A stretch of 64,000 nucleotides of DNA from RUG563 sp045590215 (GCA_045590215.1 JAZNQO010000023.1:34067-98066); one strand, 5' to 3'; positions 43,824-53,628 are shown, counted from the first letter of the stretch. The notes: generated by a model from the sequence alone, not told the origin. Translations and numbers: made by a program.

Positions 43824-45839
43824 ATGGATCAATTTATTCTTCGTTCCGATTTTGCGCCAACCGGCGATCAGCCGCAGGCGATTGATCAGCTGGTGGACGG
43901 CTTTCAAAACGGCCATGCTTTTCAGACGCTCCTAGGCGTTACCGGTTCCGGCAAAACCTTCACCATGGCCAATGTGATCGCAAGGCTCAACCGCCCCACG
44001 CTGGTCATCGCCCATAACAAAACCTTGGCCGCCCAGCTCTGTGCCGAGTTCAAGGCCTTTTTCCCGGATAGTGCGGTGGAATATTTCGTTTCCTATTATG
44101 ATTATTATCAGCCGGAAGCTTACATCGCTTCCTCTGATACCTATATCGAAAAAGACGCTTCCATCAATGAAGAAATTGATCGTCTGCGCCACTCTGCCAC
44201 CGCCGCCCTGAAAGAAAGACGGGATGTGATTATTGTTTCCTCCGTCAGCTGCATCTATTCTATGGGCGACCCCAGCGAATATGAAGGCCAGATGATTTCC
44301 CTGCGCCCCGGCATGGAAATGCCCATCGACACCCTGCTGCGGAAATTGGTGGAAATTCAATACGAGCGCAATGACATCGGCTTTGACCGGGGCAATTTCC
44401 GGGTTCGGGGCGATGTGGTGGAAATTATTCCGGCAGGCCAGAGGGAAAACGGCGTTCGGGTGGAATTTTTCGGCGATGAAATTGACCGCATCTGTGAGTT
44501 TTCCGTGGTAGACGGCCACACCCTACACACCGTCCAGCACACCGCTATTTACCCTGCCACCCATTACGCCACCTCCATGGAGAACCGGGACGAAAACCTG
44601 CGCACCATTGAAAAAGACATGGAGCAGCGCATCGCCGAATTTGAAAGCGAGGGTAAGCTGCTGGAAGCCCAGCGCATCGGCCAGCGCACCCGATATGACA
44701 TCGAAATGCTCCGGGAAATCGGCATGTGCAACGGCATTGAAAACTACAGCCGCTATTTTGACGGAAGAAAGCCCGGCGATCCCCCCTTCTGCCTGCTGGA
44801 CTATTTCCCGGACGATTTCCTGCTCATGATTGACGAAAGCCATGTTACCGTGCCCCAAATTCGGGCCATGTATGCCGGCGACCGGGCACGCAAAGAAACC
44901 TTGGTGGAATACGGTTTCCGCCTGCCCTCCGCCTTTGACAACCGGCCTCTTCGCTTTGAAGAGTTCTTGGAGCGCATCCATCAGACCCTCTTCGTTTCCG
45001 CCACGCCCTCGCCCTATGAAACCGGGCTGTCAGAGCGCATCGTGGAGCAGATCATCCGCCCCACAGGCCTCCTTGACCCTCGCATCATCGTGCGCCCTGC
45101 CACCGGGCAGGTGGACGATCTCGTGGGCGAAATCCACAAGACCGTGGAAAAGCAGGAGCGTGTCTTGGTCACTACCCTCACCAAGCGCATGGCCGAGCAG
45201 CTCACCGATTACTTGGACGAGCTGGGCATCCGGGTGCGCTATCTGCACTCCGATATTCAGACCATGGAGCGCACTAAACTCATCCGGGAGCTGCGCATGG
45301 GGGAATATGACGCGCTGGTGGGCATCAATCTGCTCCGTGAGGGCTTGGATTTGCCGGAAGTTTCCCTTGTCGCCATTCTGGATGCCGACAAAGAGGGCTT
45401 CCTGCGCTCCGAAACCAGCTTGGTGCAGACCATAGGCCGTGCCGCCCGAAACGCTGAAGGACGGGTCATCATGTACGCCGATACACCCACCCAGTCCATG
45501 ATGAAAGCCATTGACGAAACCAACCGCCGCCGCTCCCTCCAGGAAGCCTACAATGCCGCCCACGGCATCACCCCCGAAACCATCAAGACTGCCGTCCGTG
45601 CGCTTCTGGAAATCACCGACAAGGCCAGTGCCGAAATCGCCCCCACCATGGACAAGGACGAAAAGGACAGCTGGATTCGCCAGCTGGAAGAGCAGATGCT
45701 CACCGCCGCCACCGCCTTGGACTTCGAGAAAGCTGCCAAGCTGCGTGACCAGCTTTTTGCCCTGCGAGGCGATACCCCCATCAACAAACACCAGCCCACC
45801 CGTCGCCGCCGCCCCAGCGTGCGGAAACCGGAGCATTAA
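43824..45839 (+). CDS. uvrB: Excinuclease ABC subunit B
   Basis: A 671-residue UvrB. Walker A is [15 protein letters not shown] (38-45 core), the beta-hairpin region has [17 protein letters not shown], the helicase motifs include [14 protein letters not shown] and [16 protein letters not shown], and a UVR domain ([21 protein letters not shown]) closes the protein. It loads damaged DNA for UvrC in nucleotide excision repair. AAGGAG lies 6 nt before the ATG at 43824. An extended -10 TGGTATACT lies at 43782-43790. uvrA and uvrC are not adjacent. Confidence 0.97.
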   Translation: MDQFILRSDFAPTGDQPQAIDQLVDGFQNGHAFQTLLGVTGSGKTFTMANVIARLNRPTLVIAHNKTLAAQLCAEFKAFFPDSAVEYFVSYYDYYQPEAYIASSDTYIEKDASINEEIDRLRHSATAALKERRDVIIVSSVSCIYSMGDPSEYEGQMISLRPGMEMPIDTLLRKLVEIQYERNDIGFDRGNFRVRGDVVEIIPAGQRENGVRVEFFGDEIDRICEFSVVDGHTLHTVQHTAIYPATHYATSMENRDENLRTIEKDMEQRIAEFESEGKLLEAQRIGQRTRYDIEMLREIGMCNGIENYSRYFDGRKPGDPPFCLLDYFPDDFLLMIDESHVTVPQIRAMYAGDRARKETLVEYGFRLPSAFDNRPLRFEEFLERIHQTLFVSATPSPYETGLSERIVEQIIRPTGLLDPRIIVRPATGQVDDLVGEIHKTVEKQERVLVTTLTKRMAEQLTDYLDELGIRVRYLHSDIQTMERTKLIRELRMGEYDALVGINLLREGLDLPEVSLVAILDADKEGFLRSETSLVQTIGRAARNAEGRVIMYADTPTQSMMKAIDETNRRRSLQEAYNAAHGITPETIKTAVRALLEITDKASAEIAPTMDKDEKDSWIRQLEEQMLTAATALDFEKAAKLRDQLFALRGDTPINKHQPTRRRRPSVRKPEH

Positions 45840-45856
45840 GGGAATGGTGGACGGAG

Positions 45857-45907
45857 GCAGGGGGAAACCGCTTTTTGTGGCCAAAAAGCAGTTTCCCCCT
45901 GCACCCC
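45857..45907 (+). repeat. Intergenic long hairpin (dispersed hairpin family)
   Basis: Arms GCAGGGGGAAAC (45857-45868) and GTTTCCCCCTGC (45891-45902), inner arms CTTTTTG / CAAAAAG, then ACCCCC. No T run follows, so it is not a canonical terminator. The remaining gap to 46116 is AT- and pyrimidine-rich without a gene. Confidence 0.7.
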
Positions 45908-46115
45908 CTTCCGAAAAAGCCATTCGGGAAAGGGCAAAATATTCAAAAATTTATATTTTCCCCGTGCAGCAATTAACTAAACATTTTACTAATTTCCGAA
46001 TTCATTATTCCAAATCCCCATTTCACAAACACTGCAATTATTCATCCTTCATTTTTCATTATTCACTATCACTTTTTCCCTCTTCCTTATTACTTTCATT
46101 CCGTGAGGTACACAA

Positions 46116-46985
46116 ATGAACCCATGCACCCTTTGCCCCCGAAAGTGCCAAGTTGACCGCAGCCTGCATCCTGGCTTTTGCGGCATGACGGACAAACTGA
46201 AATTAGCCCGTGCCGCCCTGCATTTCTGGGAAGAGCCCTGCATTTCCGGCACAAGAGGCAGCGGAGCCCTTTTTTTCTCCGGTTGCACCTTGCGCTGCGC
46301 CTATTGCCAGAACTATGCTCTCAGCCACCAAGGCCACGGCAAAGAAATTTCCGTTGCCCGTTTGGCAGAAATTTTCCAATCCCTCTATGAGCAGGGAGCC
46401 CATAACCTGAACTTCATCACCGCCACCCCCTTCGTCCCCCAGATTCTCCAAGCCCTTGCCCTCTACAAGCCCCCCATTCCCGTCCTTTGGAATTGCGGCG
46501 GCTATGAATCTTTGGACACCCTGAAAATGCTGGACGGCGTGGTGGATATTTACTTGCCGGATTTGAAGCACGTTTCCCCTCGCCTTTCCGCCCTTTGCGC
46601 CAAGGCACCGGATTATTTTGACGTTGCTTCCAAGGCCATTTCGGAAATGTGCCGCCAAACCGGCCTGCCCCAATATAACGAAAGCGGTCTTTTGCAAAAA
46701 GGCACGCTGATTCGCCATCTCATCCTCCCCGGCTGTACGAAGGACTCCATGCAGGTTTTGGATTTCATTGCAGAATCCTTGCCCAAGGGCACCCTCGTTT
46801 CTCTCATGCGCCAGTTCACGCCCCAGCCCCACTGCCAAATCAAGGGGCTGGATCGCCCCATCACCGATGCGGAATACAATCGTGTTTTGCAGCATTTTGA
46901 GTTTTTGCAGCTTTCCGGTTTCACGCAGGAAAAAACATCCAGCGACGCTGCCTTTACGCCCCTGTTTGATTTTACCGGCGTTTGA
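46116..46985 (+). CDS. Radical SAM protein, pyruvate formate-lyase activase-like (COG1313 type)
   Basis: A 289-residue radical SAM protein. The cluster motif is SGCTLRCAYCQNY (CxxxCxxC, about residues 57-64). An N-terminal CTLCPRKCQVD and HPGFCGM add further cysteines, as in the PflA-like COG1313 group. PLCNG-like wording is replaced here by LWNCGGYESLDTLKML. Substrate protein unknown. GAGG lies 7 nt before the ATG. Confidence 0.87.
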   Translation: MNPCTLCPRKCQVDRSLHPGFCGMTDKLKLARAALHFWEEPCISGTRGSGALFFSGCTLRCAYCQNYALSHQGHGKEISVARLAEIFQSLYEQGAHNLNFITATPFVPQILQALALYKPPIPVLWNCGGYESLDTLKMLDGVVDIYLPDLKHVSPRLSALCAKAPDYFDVASKAISEMCRQTGLPQYNESGLLQKGTLIRHLILPGCTKDSMQVLDFIAESLPKGTLVSLMRQFTPQPHCQIKGLDRPITDAEYNRVLQHFEFLQLSGFTQEKTSSDAAFTPLFDFTGV

Positions 46986-47146
46986 CAGAATAAAACCCCG
47001 GAAAACTTCAAAAAATGTGCCTATTCCCCACATTTCTTTCATTGTCTGTTCAAAATTCCTTCATAATCATGCGGTATAATCATCCTGTACCCAGTTAATG
47101 GGCAAAATTGAAAACCCGGTTCAACCGGTTAAGGAGGCTTTTCAAA

Positions 47147-48445
47147 ATGACAAACAATTCCTGGAAAAAGGGCCTGCTGGCCGTTCTGCTGGTAACAGTT
47201 CTGCTCAGCTGCACGCTTCTGTCCGCCGGTGCGGATTCCGCTCCCCTTACCGATGCGGAAATCGACGCCATCATCAATACGCAAACCGACGCTTCCCTGG
47301 TCTCCAGCCCCTTCACCGAAGTGGCCGACAGTGTGCGCAACAGCGTGGTGGGCGTCAATAACTATACCGTTTCCTCCTCATATTACAGTTATGGTTTTGG
47401 CTACGGCTTTGGCTTTGATCCCCGCAGCGAATCCAGAGAAACCCTTTCCGGCACGGGCAGCGGCGTGGTCATTTCCAACCTTGGCCATGTGCTGACGAAT
47501 TTCCATGTGGTGGAAGGGGCCAATCGGGTTACCGTCACCATCGCTAATGATGAAAGCGAGCACGAAGCCAAGGTTGTGGGCTTTGATTCCGATCTGGATA
47601 TCGCCATCCTTTTTGTGCCCGATCTGGATCTGCCTGCCGTACCGCTGGGCGACAGCGATCAATTGAAAGTGGGCGAATGGGCTATCGTGATCGGCAACCC
47701 TCTGGGCGAAGAATTTGCCCGGACGCTTACCGTGGGCGTTGTGTCTGCGCTGGATCGGGAAATCACCGATACCACCTATGACCGCTACGGCCGCCGCACC
47801 TCCATCACCAATACCATGATTCAGGTAGACGCTGCCATCAATTCCGGCAATTCCGGCGGCGGTATGTTCAATGTGCTGGGCCAATTGCAGGGGATTCCTT
47901 CCCGGAAATACTCTTCCTCCGGCTTCTTTACCACCACCACCATTGACAATATCGGCATGTGCATCCCCATCAATGTGGCCAAACCCCTGATCGAAGAGGT
48001 TTTGAAATCCTATAATCCCGACGATGTAAACCCCCAGCCCGATACAAAGGCCGATACCGACGAAAACCGCTCCACCGGCACCAATCCGCTCCTTGGCAAG
48101 CCCCGTCTGGGCGTCAATATCGCTTCCCTGAGCAACACCAACGGCATCCTGCCTCAAGGCCCCTTGGTGCGCACCGTTGAGCCCGGCTCCCCTGCCGAAG
48201 AAGGCGGCATTCTGCCCGGCGATATCATCGTGGAAGTGGACGGCGAATTGACCGCCACCGGCGATGAGGTGATTGCCCGTGTGCAGGGGCATAGCGAAGG
48301 CGATTCCCTGACCCTCAAGGTCTACCGGGATGAAGCCGTGGCTTCCCAGATTGGCAACGCTACCATTGATTTGAGCAAAGCGGGCGATGGCGAATATCTG
48401 GAAATCACTGTGATCCTCCGTGTGGTGGACGACCGTTCCATGTAA
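47147..48445 (+). CDS. HtrA/DegP-type serine protease with PDZ domain
   Basis: A 432-residue trypsin-fold protease. An N-terminal signal anchor (about 8-28) leads to the catalytic domain with His120 (VLTNFHVVEG), Asp151 (SDLDIAIL) and Ser236 (NSGNSGGGMFN). A single PDZ domain follows (about 340-425, with VEPGSPAEEGGILPGDIIVEVDG split across it). The usual GNSGGPL reads GNSGGGM here. A Tyr/Gly/Phe-rich insert (SYGFGYGFGFD, 81-91) precedes the catalytic domain. Such proteases handle misfolded envelope proteins. AAGGAGG lies 9 nt before the ATG at 47147. Confidence 0.93.
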   Translation: MTNNSWKKGLLAVLLVTVLLSCTLLSAGADSAPLTDAEIDAIINTQTDASLVSSPFTEVADSVRNSVVGVNNYTVSSSYYSYGFGYGFGFDPRSESRETLSGTGSGVVISNLGHVLTNFHVVEGANRVTVTIANDESEHEAKVVGFDSDLDIAILFVPDLDLPAVPLGDSDQLKVGEWAIVIGNPLGEEFARTLTVGVVSALDREITDTTYDRYGRRTSITNTMIQVDAAINSGNSGGGMFNVLGQLQGIPSRKYSSSGFFTTTTIDNIGMCIPINVAKPLIEEVLKSYNPDDVNPQPDTKADTDENRSTGTNPLLGKPRLGVNIASLSNTNGILPQGPLVRTVEPGSPAEEGGILPGDIIVEVDGELTATGDEVIARVQGHSEGDSLTLKVYRDEAVASQIGNATIDLSKAGDGEYLEITVILRVVDDRSM

Positions 48446-48460
48446 TCCTTTCTCTTTCTG

Positions 48461-48507
48461 CGCTGCCTCTGATGGCCTGAAAAGGCGTCAGGGGCAGTGC
48501 TTTTTTA
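48461..48507 (+). terminator. Terminator of the HtrA gene
   Basis: Stem CTGCCTCTGA...TCAGGGGCAG with inner GCCT / AGGC pairing, followed by TTTTTTATTT. Confidence 0.85.
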
Positions 48508-48547
48508 TTTATACATTCTGTGTATCGTTTTTTATTTTTCCGCCGCT

Positions 48548-48577
48548 GCATAATTTTGCCCCTCCGGTGCCATACTG
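48548..48577 (+). promoter_or_regulatory. Sigma-F/sigma-G-type promoter of sigG
   Basis: GCATA (48548-48552), 18-nt spacer, CATACTG (48571-48577). This fits the forespore consensus GNATR-N18-CATNNTA with one mismatch at the last base. ATG of sigG follows 23 nt later. Confidence 0.6.
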
Positions 48578-48599
48578 ACAATGACGGAGGAAATGCAGT

Positions 48600-49382
48600 A
48601 TGGCAACAAGTAAAGTGGAAATCTGTGGCGTGGATACGTCCACCCTGCCTGTGCTTACCAATGAGCGTATGCGAGAATTATTCCCCCTTGTTCACAGCGG
48701 TGATAAAGCAGCAAGGGAAGAATTTATCCGGGGCAACCTGCGGCTGGTGCTCAGCGTGGTGCAGCGGTTCAATAACCGCGGTGAAAATGTGGATGACCTC
48801 TTTCAAGTGGGCTGCATCGGCCTCATTAAAGCCTTGGATAATTTCGATGTTACCCAGAACGTGCGCTTTTCTACCTATGCCGTGCCCATGATTATCGGCG
48901 AAATCCGCCGCTATCTGCGGGATAATAACCCCATCCGGGTTTCACGCTCCCTTCGGGATACTGCCTATAAAGCCCTCCAGGCACGGGACAGGCTGGCTCT
49001 CCAAATGCACCGGGAGCCTACCGTGGAGGAAATGGCGAAAGAACTGGGGCTGCCAAGGGAAGATGTGCTTTTTGCCCTGGAAGCTATTCAGGATCCTGTC
49101 TCCCTCTTTGAGCCTGTCTATAACGACGGCGGCGATGCCATCTATATCATGGATCAGGTGAAAGATGAAAAAACCGCCGATAACGATTGGATCGAAAAAA
49201 TCGCCATCAAGGAAGCCCTGCAACACCTCAACGACCGGGAAAAACGCATCCTGCGCATGCGCTTCTTTGAAGGACGCACCCAAATGGAAGTAGCCGGGGA
49301 AATCGGCATTTCCCAAGCGCAGGTTTCCCGATTGGAAAAAAACGCCCTTGTGCATATGCGCAAATATGTCAGTGCACAGTAA
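48600..49382 (+). CDS. sigG: RNA polymerase sporulation sigma factor SigG
   Basis: A 260-residue sigma-70 factor that matches SigG along its length. The diagnostic N-terminus is KVEICGVDTSTLPVL, region 2 has NLRLVLSVVQRFNNRGENVD and YAVPMIIGEIRRYLRDNNP, region 3 ends ALEAIQDPVSLFEPVYNDGG, and region 4 has TQMEVAGEIGISQAQVSRLE. SigG drives late forespore transcription. GGAGG lies 9 nt before the ATG. In B. subtilis sigG follows the spoIIGA-sigE operon. Here the upstream gene is htrA and sigE is absent from the window. Confidence 0.97.
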   Translation: MATSKVEICGVDTSTLPVLTNERMRELFPLVHSGDKAAREEFIRGNLRLVLSVVQRFNNRGENVDDLFQVGCIGLIKALDNFDVTQNVRFSTYAVPMIIGEIRRYLRDNNPIRVSRSLRDTAYKALQARDRLALQMHREPTVEEMAKELGLPREDVLFALEAIQDPVSLFEPVYNDGGDAIYIMDQVKDEKTADNDWIEKIAIKEALQHLNDREKRILRMRFFEGRTQMEVAGEIGISQAQVSRLEKNALVHMRKYVSAQ

Positions 49383-49460
49383 TGGGGGTCTTTCATCCCT
49401 CGCATTCCCAAAGCAGATGCTGTACCTGGGGACTCCAGCCGGCAAACACGGTGCATAAGT

Positions 49461-49500
49461 AAATAAAAAAGCACGGGGAGAATTCATTCTCCACCGTGTT
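49461..49500 (-). terminator. Terminator of the GH140-like gene
   Basis: Reverse strand stem CACGGTGGAGAAT / ATTCTCCCCGTG with a 2-nt loop, followed by CTTTTTTATTT. T-rich on the other strand as well, so it may also stop sigG transcripts. Confidence 0.8.
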
Positions 49501-49506
49501 CTTTGT

Positions 49507-50787
49507 TTATACACTTTCTAAAATCAGCACCCAATCGCAGCCCTTCCCTTGGGTGGGCGGCACAAGCGTGGTTTTTCCATGGCCGGAAAAAATGCAAAAC
49601 ACGCTTTCCTCCCCGGTACGAGGGTCAAACCACTTGGCGCGCAGTCTCTCTGCCGGCCGCACCGCATCCAGATTCACCGTGAAGGGCAGCCCCAAGGGCG
49701 AATACACATAGGCATAGCCATCCCCCACGCAAGCCCCCACATGGCCCATGCCGGCATACACCGCTTCCGCTAATTCCGGCGCATGGCGCAGGGAAAAATA
49801 GTCATGGCTCATGCGAAGGGCTTTCACATGGCGCATCTGCTCTGCGCCGGGATGGGTCAAGGCTTCCTGCCAAGTGTAGGGAAAATAGCTGCTTGGTTCC
49901 CGATTCATGCTCCATATGCAGTGATTGCCATAAGTATGGCCGCAAACGCCAGTCATCAGGTTCCAATACGCATTCTGGCGCACGTCCTCCGCCTGCCAGA
50001 AATAGCCGATTTGGTCATTGAAGCAGGCTGGGTGATCTTCATATCTCGGCTCGGAATCCATAAAAGGTTTATCGCTCTGCGCCGCCATTTGCAGCATCAT
50101 CCTGTCCGTTTCCATGGCCAAGAAGGCGTCATGGCCGGTTTGCATGGTGTGAAAATCAATGTATTCTGCCCCCGGCAGGCTTTCGCAGGAGGAGGAGCAG
50201 CCCTTGGGATGGAAGGTAATCAAATGGTTGGGGTCCGTTTTCTTCAGCCCTCTGGCCATCTCATCCAAGATGGGCCGATGCTCCTTTTCCACAGGCCGAT
50301 CGCCGCCCAGCATCCAGATAATATTTTCCCGCATGGCATAACGCTTGCCTAGCCAACAGCCATACTGATAGGCGTTTTCCGGCGTGAAAATAACAGGCCC
50401 CTTCCCCCACAGCTGGTTAAACTTATCTCCCCATGTGGGCAAAAGCGCAACGACCAAACCGTTTTCAGCCGCCAAATCCAAGGCGTAATCCACATGCGCC
50501 CAGTAGGAATAATCCCCGGTATCATCCGGCCGGGCAGGATCCGGCAAACCGTCCGTTTCAAGCAGCGGCAGCCGCCCATAAGCGTTCGGGGTCGTTACTC
50601 CTTCAAACTCCGCCAAGGCCACCCCTTGAATCACAGTAAATCCCTGCCGGCTGCGGGTGGAAAAATAGAGCTCCATCTCCTCCCGGTTCAGCCGATGGAA
50701 GATTTCCCATGCCGTATCTCCCAGATAAAAGAAAGGTTCTATCTTATCCCATGCCAGATACCGGCCTATCACCTGCAGCTTGCGCAT
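49507..50787 (-). CDS. DUF4038 glycoside hydrolase, GH140 (apiosidase)-like
   Basis: A 426-residue cytosolic protein (no signal peptide). The N-terminal TIM barrel of the DUF4038 type has FFYLGDTAWEIFHRLNREEM, ENIIWMLGGDRP and NAYWNLMTGVCGHTYGNHCI. A C-terminal beta-rich domain (about 345-426) matches the associated DUF5060/collagen-binding type. Founding GH140 members cleave apiose from pectin rhamnogalacturonan II, but many relatives have other targets. The ATG at 50787 has GGAGGG 5 nt upstream. Convergent with sigG and alone in its unit. Confidence 0.78.
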   Translation of the reverse strand: MRKLQVIGRYLAWDKIEPFFYLGDTAWEIFHRLNREEMELYFSTRSRQGFTVIQGVALAEFEGVTTPNAYGRLPLLETDGLPDPARPDDTGDYSYWAHVDYALDLAAENGLVVALLPTWGDKFNQLWGKGPVIFTPENAYQYGCWLGKRYAMRENIIWMLGGDRPVEKEHRPILDEMARGLKKTDPNHLITFHPKGCSSSCESLPGAEYIDFHTMQTGHDAFLAMETDRMMLQMAAQSDKPFMDSEPRYEDHPACFNDQIGYFWQAEDVRQNAYWNLMTGVCGHTYGNHCIWSMNREPSSYFPYTWQEALTHPGAEQMRHVKALRMSHDYFSLRHAPELAEAVYAGMGHVGACVGDGYAYVYSPLGLPFTVNLDAVRPAERLRAKWFDPRTGEESVFCIFSGHGKTTLVPPTQGKGCDWVLILESV

Positions 50788-50817
50788 CTTATCCCTCCTG
50801 CTTCTCATCACACAATC

Positions 50818-51357
50818 CTACTTCTGCAGCCATTTCACGCCCTTGTCATACCATGTGGGGCGTTTGCGCTTGCCGGTTTCCCATCCGGCGGCGTAATTGA
50901 TGAAGTAGAAAAGCTCCATTTTCTGCTTATGCCGCTTCTCCTTGCCGGGAAGGGTTTTGCAGGTTTCTGCCTTGGCCTTCATGCCCATATGCCGTGCCAT
51001 AAACACCGCCCGAAAGGCATGATAATCCGATGTTACCACCAGCACCCTCGGCTTTCTGATGCCCTTTTCCTTCAAGAGATTCCGGGCATTTTGGATGTTT
51101 TCCACCGTCACTTGGGAAGCCTCTTCGATCAGGATGGCATCCGGCGAAACGCCATGATGCAGCAGCATCTGCTCCATGACCTTCGCTTCGCTAACGGGGG
51201 TATCCGGCGTTTGACCGCCGCAGGGGATGATGCAGGGGATTTTCTTTTCCCGATACACACTCACGGCCTTTTCCACCCGAAGGCGCAGCTCCTCCTTGGG
51301 CGAACCATCAGCGTTCAGCTTCAGCCCCAGCAACAAAATGGCGTCATAGTTCTTCAT
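50818..51357 (-). CDS. YdcF-family protein (DUF218, ElyC/SanA type)
   Basis: A 179-residue DUF218 protein. Conserved pieces are YDAILLLGLKL, IIPCGGQTPDTPVSEAKVM, DAILIEEASQVTVENIQNA and VLVVTSDYHAFRAVFMAR. Family members are linked to envelope or undecaprenyl carrier functions, though the enzymatic role is unsettled. An ATG at 51399 overlaps the parB stop as ATGA, but a terminator hairpin lies between it and the ATG at 51357. The latter has GGAG 6 nt upstream and starts the domain, so 51357 is preferred. Confidence 0.82.
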   Translation of the reverse strand: MKNYDAILLLGLKLNADGSPKEELRLRVEKAVSVYREKKIPCIIPCGGQTPDTPVSEAKVMEQMLLHHGVSPDAILIEEASQVTVENIQNARNLLKEKGIRKPRVLVVTSDYHAFRAVFMARHMGMKAKAETCKTLPGKEKRHKQKMELFYFINYAAGWETGKRKRPTWYDKGVKWLQK

Positions 51358-51366
51358 TTTCTTCTC

Positions 51367-51394
51367 CAAAAAAGGCAGCATAACGCTGCCTTTT
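51367..51394 (-). terminator. Terminator of the parA-parB operon
   Basis: Reverse strand stem AAAAGGCAGC / GCTGCCTTTT with a 5-nt loop and T run, directly after the parB stop. Confidence 0.85.
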
Positions 51395-51395
51395 C

Positions 51396-52250
51396 TCATT
51401 TATTTTCCAGCATTTCCATGCACTGATACAGCTTTTCCAGCTCATCCTCATTGAAATATTCCAGAATGATTTTGCCCTTTTTATGGTTGCCTCGAATTTG
51501 CGCACGCACGCCAAAGGCATCACGCATCCTGTTTTCCATATCCTGCAATTCCAGGGAAAGGGGCTTGGGCAGCGGCTTTTCCTTGGGCAGCATCAAAGGC
51601 TGAACCGCCAGCTTTTCCAAAGCCCGGACACTCAAGCCCTCGTTCACGGTGCGCTCGGCCAGATAAATCTGCATGCTCTCGTTTTCCAGCCCGGCCAACA
51701 CCCTTGCGTGACCGGCGGATAGCTTTTCTTCCGCCACCATTTTCTGTACGCTTTCGGGCAGATTAAGCAGCCGCAGCAGGTTCGCAATAACAGGCCGGCT
51801 TTTGCCCAGCCGCTTGGCCGCCTGTTCCTGCGTATAGCCGCAGGCATCCATCAGCTGGCGAATAGCCTTGGCTTCTTCCAGTGCGTTCAAATCTTCACGC
51901 TGAATATTTTCAATCAGCGCAGCTTCCATCTGCTCCTGCACGCTCATGGTGCGCACGATGCAAGGCACGCTATCAAGCCCGGCCAGCCGAGCCGCCCGGA
52001 AGCGGCGTTCACCAGCCACAATGCGATACCGGCCATTGTCTTCCACCACCAGCAGGGGCTGCAAAACACCGGCTTCCTTCATGGATTCAGCCAGACTCTG
52101 CAACGCTTCTTCGTCAAAAATGCGCCTCGGCTGATCGGGATTGCGGTCAATCTCCGTAATGCCGATTTCACGAACGCCGCTGTCCCCTTCCGTTACATCG
52201 GGCAGCAGCACATCCAAGCCCCTACCCAGAGCATTCTTCTTTGCTTTCAT
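51396..52250 (-). CDS. parB: Chromosome partitioning protein ParB (Spo0J)
   Basis: A 284-residue ParB. The N-terminal clamp/CTPase motif reads RIVAGERRFRAARLAGL (GERRFRA box), with NIQREDLNALEEAKAI. The central helix-turn-helix for parS is GYTQEQAAKRLGKSRPVIANLLRL, and a C-terminal dimerisation part follows. ParB loads on parS sites near oriC and recruits SMC. In spore formers it also affects sporulation initiation. It follows parA by 14 nt. No parS palindrome was found in the window. Confidence 0.95.
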   Translation of the reverse strand: MKAKKNALGRGLDVLLPDVTEGDSGVREIGITEIDRNPDQPRRIFDEEALQSLAESMKEAGVLQPLLVVEDNGRYRIVAGERRFRAARLAGLDSVPCIVRTMSVQEQMEAALIENIQREDLNALEEAKAIRQLMDACGYTQEQAAKRLGKSRPVIANLLRLLNLPESVQKMVAEEKLSAGHARVLAGLENESMQIYLAERTVNEGLSVRALEKLAVQPLMLPKEKPLPKPLSLELQDMENRMRDAFGVRAQIRGNHKKGKIILEYFNEDELEKLYQCMEMLENK

Positions 52251-52264
52251 GTTTCCTCCGTATT

Positions 52265-53026
52265 TCAGCTGCGGTTCCGGGCGATCACTTCCCGGCTCAG
52301 GGATTGATAGGCTTCTGCCCCGGTGCTCCGGGGGTCGTACAGATGAATGGGCAGGCCATAGCTGGGGGCTTCCCCAAGGCGCACGTTGCGAGGAACGGTG
52401 GTCGCAAACACCTTGCCCTTAAAATGCTTCTTCACTTCCTGCACAACGGACAGGCCAAGGTTCGTCCGGCCGTCCAGCATGGTGAGCAGCACGCCCTCGA
52501 TTTCCAAGGCCGGGTTCAGCCCCTTCTTCACGCGCTGCACCGTGTTCATCAGTGCCGTCACGCCCTCCAAAGCGTAATATTCGCATTGAATGGGAATCAG
52601 GATGGATTGAGCCGCCGTCAGGGCGTTGATGGTGAGCATGCTCAAAGAAGGGGGGCAATCAATCACAATGAATTCATAATCCTTCCGCAAGGGCTCCAAC
52701 GCCGCCCTTACCCGATATTCACGCCTGTCCATGGCCGCAAGCTCTAATTCTGCCCCGGCCAGACGGATATCCGAAGGGGCCACAAACAGCCCCGGCTGCT
52801 TGGTAGGGGCAATCACGCTTTCCACGGTGCACTGGGAAAGCAGCACTTCATAGATGGTCTTCGCCCCGGCTTTCACGCCAAGGCCGCTGGTGGCATTGCC
52901 TTGGGGATCCAAGTCCACCAGCAGCACCTTTTTTCCCTGATTGGCCAGGCAAGCGGCCAGATTCACCGCCGTGGTGGTTTTCCCCACGCCGCCTTTCTGA
53001 TTCGCCACGCAAATAATTTTACCCAA
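52265..53026 (-). CDS. parA: Chromosome partitioning ATPase ParA (Soj)
   Basis: A 253-residue ParA-type ATPase. The deviant Walker A is [17 protein letters not shown] (11-18 core), Walker A' is [17 protein letters not shown], and Walker B is [16 protein letters not shown]. It drives origin segregation with ParB. It starts 17 nt after an unknown 159-residue gene. Confidence 0.95.
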   Translation of the reverse strand: MGKIICVANQKGGVGKTTTAVNLAACLANQGKKVLLVDLDPQGNATSGLGVKAGAKTIYEVLLSQCTVESVIAPTKQPGLFVAPSDIRLAGAELELAAMDRREYRVRAALEPLRKDYEFIVIDCPPSLSMLTINALTAAQSILIPIQCEYYALEGVTALMNTVQRVKKGLNPALEIEGVLLTMLDGRTNLGLSVVQEVKKHFKGKVFATTVPRNVRLGEAPSYGLPIHLYDPRSTGAEAYQSLSREVIARNRS

Positions 53027-53043
53027 ATTTCAAAACCGTCCTT

Positions 53044-53523
53044 TTATTCCTTCATCCATGCGTACCACCGAAATGGCGGATAGCAATCCCGGATCACTCT
53101 GGCAATGGCCGAAAGCTCTTCTTCCGTTTGCAGATGCGCCATCTTGGTATACAGCACCCGCAGGGCGGAAAGGCTGCTTTGCCGCATGGAAAACTGCTGT
53201 AAAAACTGCTTGTGAAATTCATCCGCCGGGAATGTATCGAACAGTAAAAACATCACTTCATCCGTCATGGCAGCCACATCGTCCATCCGTATTCTCACCC
53301 AGCTGTCGTCCGGCAGCTGCATCAGAAAGCGGCCGGCGGTTGCTTGACGAATGGCCATGAACAGCTTTCTGTCAATCCATTCCACAGTTTCCTGGGGGTC
53401 ATGCCTTGTGGAATAGCCGCATAGATGCACATGAATATCCCGGATGATTTCATCCATCTGCCGCAAAAGGTCGTTTCCCAGCCACGGCTGCAATACCGCC
53501 GCCACCTGCGAGAAGGCAATCAT
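53044..53523 (-). CDS. Protein of unknown function upstream of parAB
   Basis: A 159-residue soluble protein I do not recognise. It is mostly alpha-helical in appearance, with aromatic and His/Asp-rich stretches (EIIRDIHVHLCGYSTRHDP, FLLFDTFPADEFHKQFLQQF) and ends DCYPPFRWYAWMKE. No membrane segment. The frame could start at a TTG at 53529, but the ATG at 53523 has GGTGGG 9 nt upstream. It lies 17 nt upstream of parA in the same direction, so it is likely cotranscribed with the partition genes. A role in segregation or its control is only a guess. Confidence 0.7.
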   Translation of the reverse strand: MIAFSQVAAVLQPWLGNDLLRQMDEIIRDIHVHLCGYSTRHDPQETVEWIDRKLFMAIRQATAGRFLMQLPDDSWVRIRMDDVAAMTDEVMFLLFDTFPADEFHKQFLQQFSMRQSSLSALRVLYTKMAHLQTEEELSAIARVIRDCYPPFRWYAWMKE

Positions 53524-53628
53524 CTGCAAAATCCCACCTTTCCCCCATTATGTTTTACCATACCACACAATGCCTAAAAAGTCCAGTATGCAGGGGAAAA
53601 AGCCACGAATTTTCCTCCATTTTCCCCC

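Noticed and set aside
46000..46095. TTCATT-rich tract resembling a degenerate tandem repeat or CRISPR-like leader
   Set aside because: No regular repeat unit or spacers. It is low-complexity AT/pyrimidine-rich intergenic sequence.
51358..51399. ATGA overlap suggesting that ydcF starts inside the parB stop
   Set aside because: A strong terminator hairpin lies between this ATG and the conserved domain. A better start with a ribosome binding site is at 51357.
51396..53026. Search for parS sites near parAB to infer the origin
   Set aside because: No TGTTTCACGTGAAACA-like palindrome was seen in the window, so proximity to oriC cannot be claimed.
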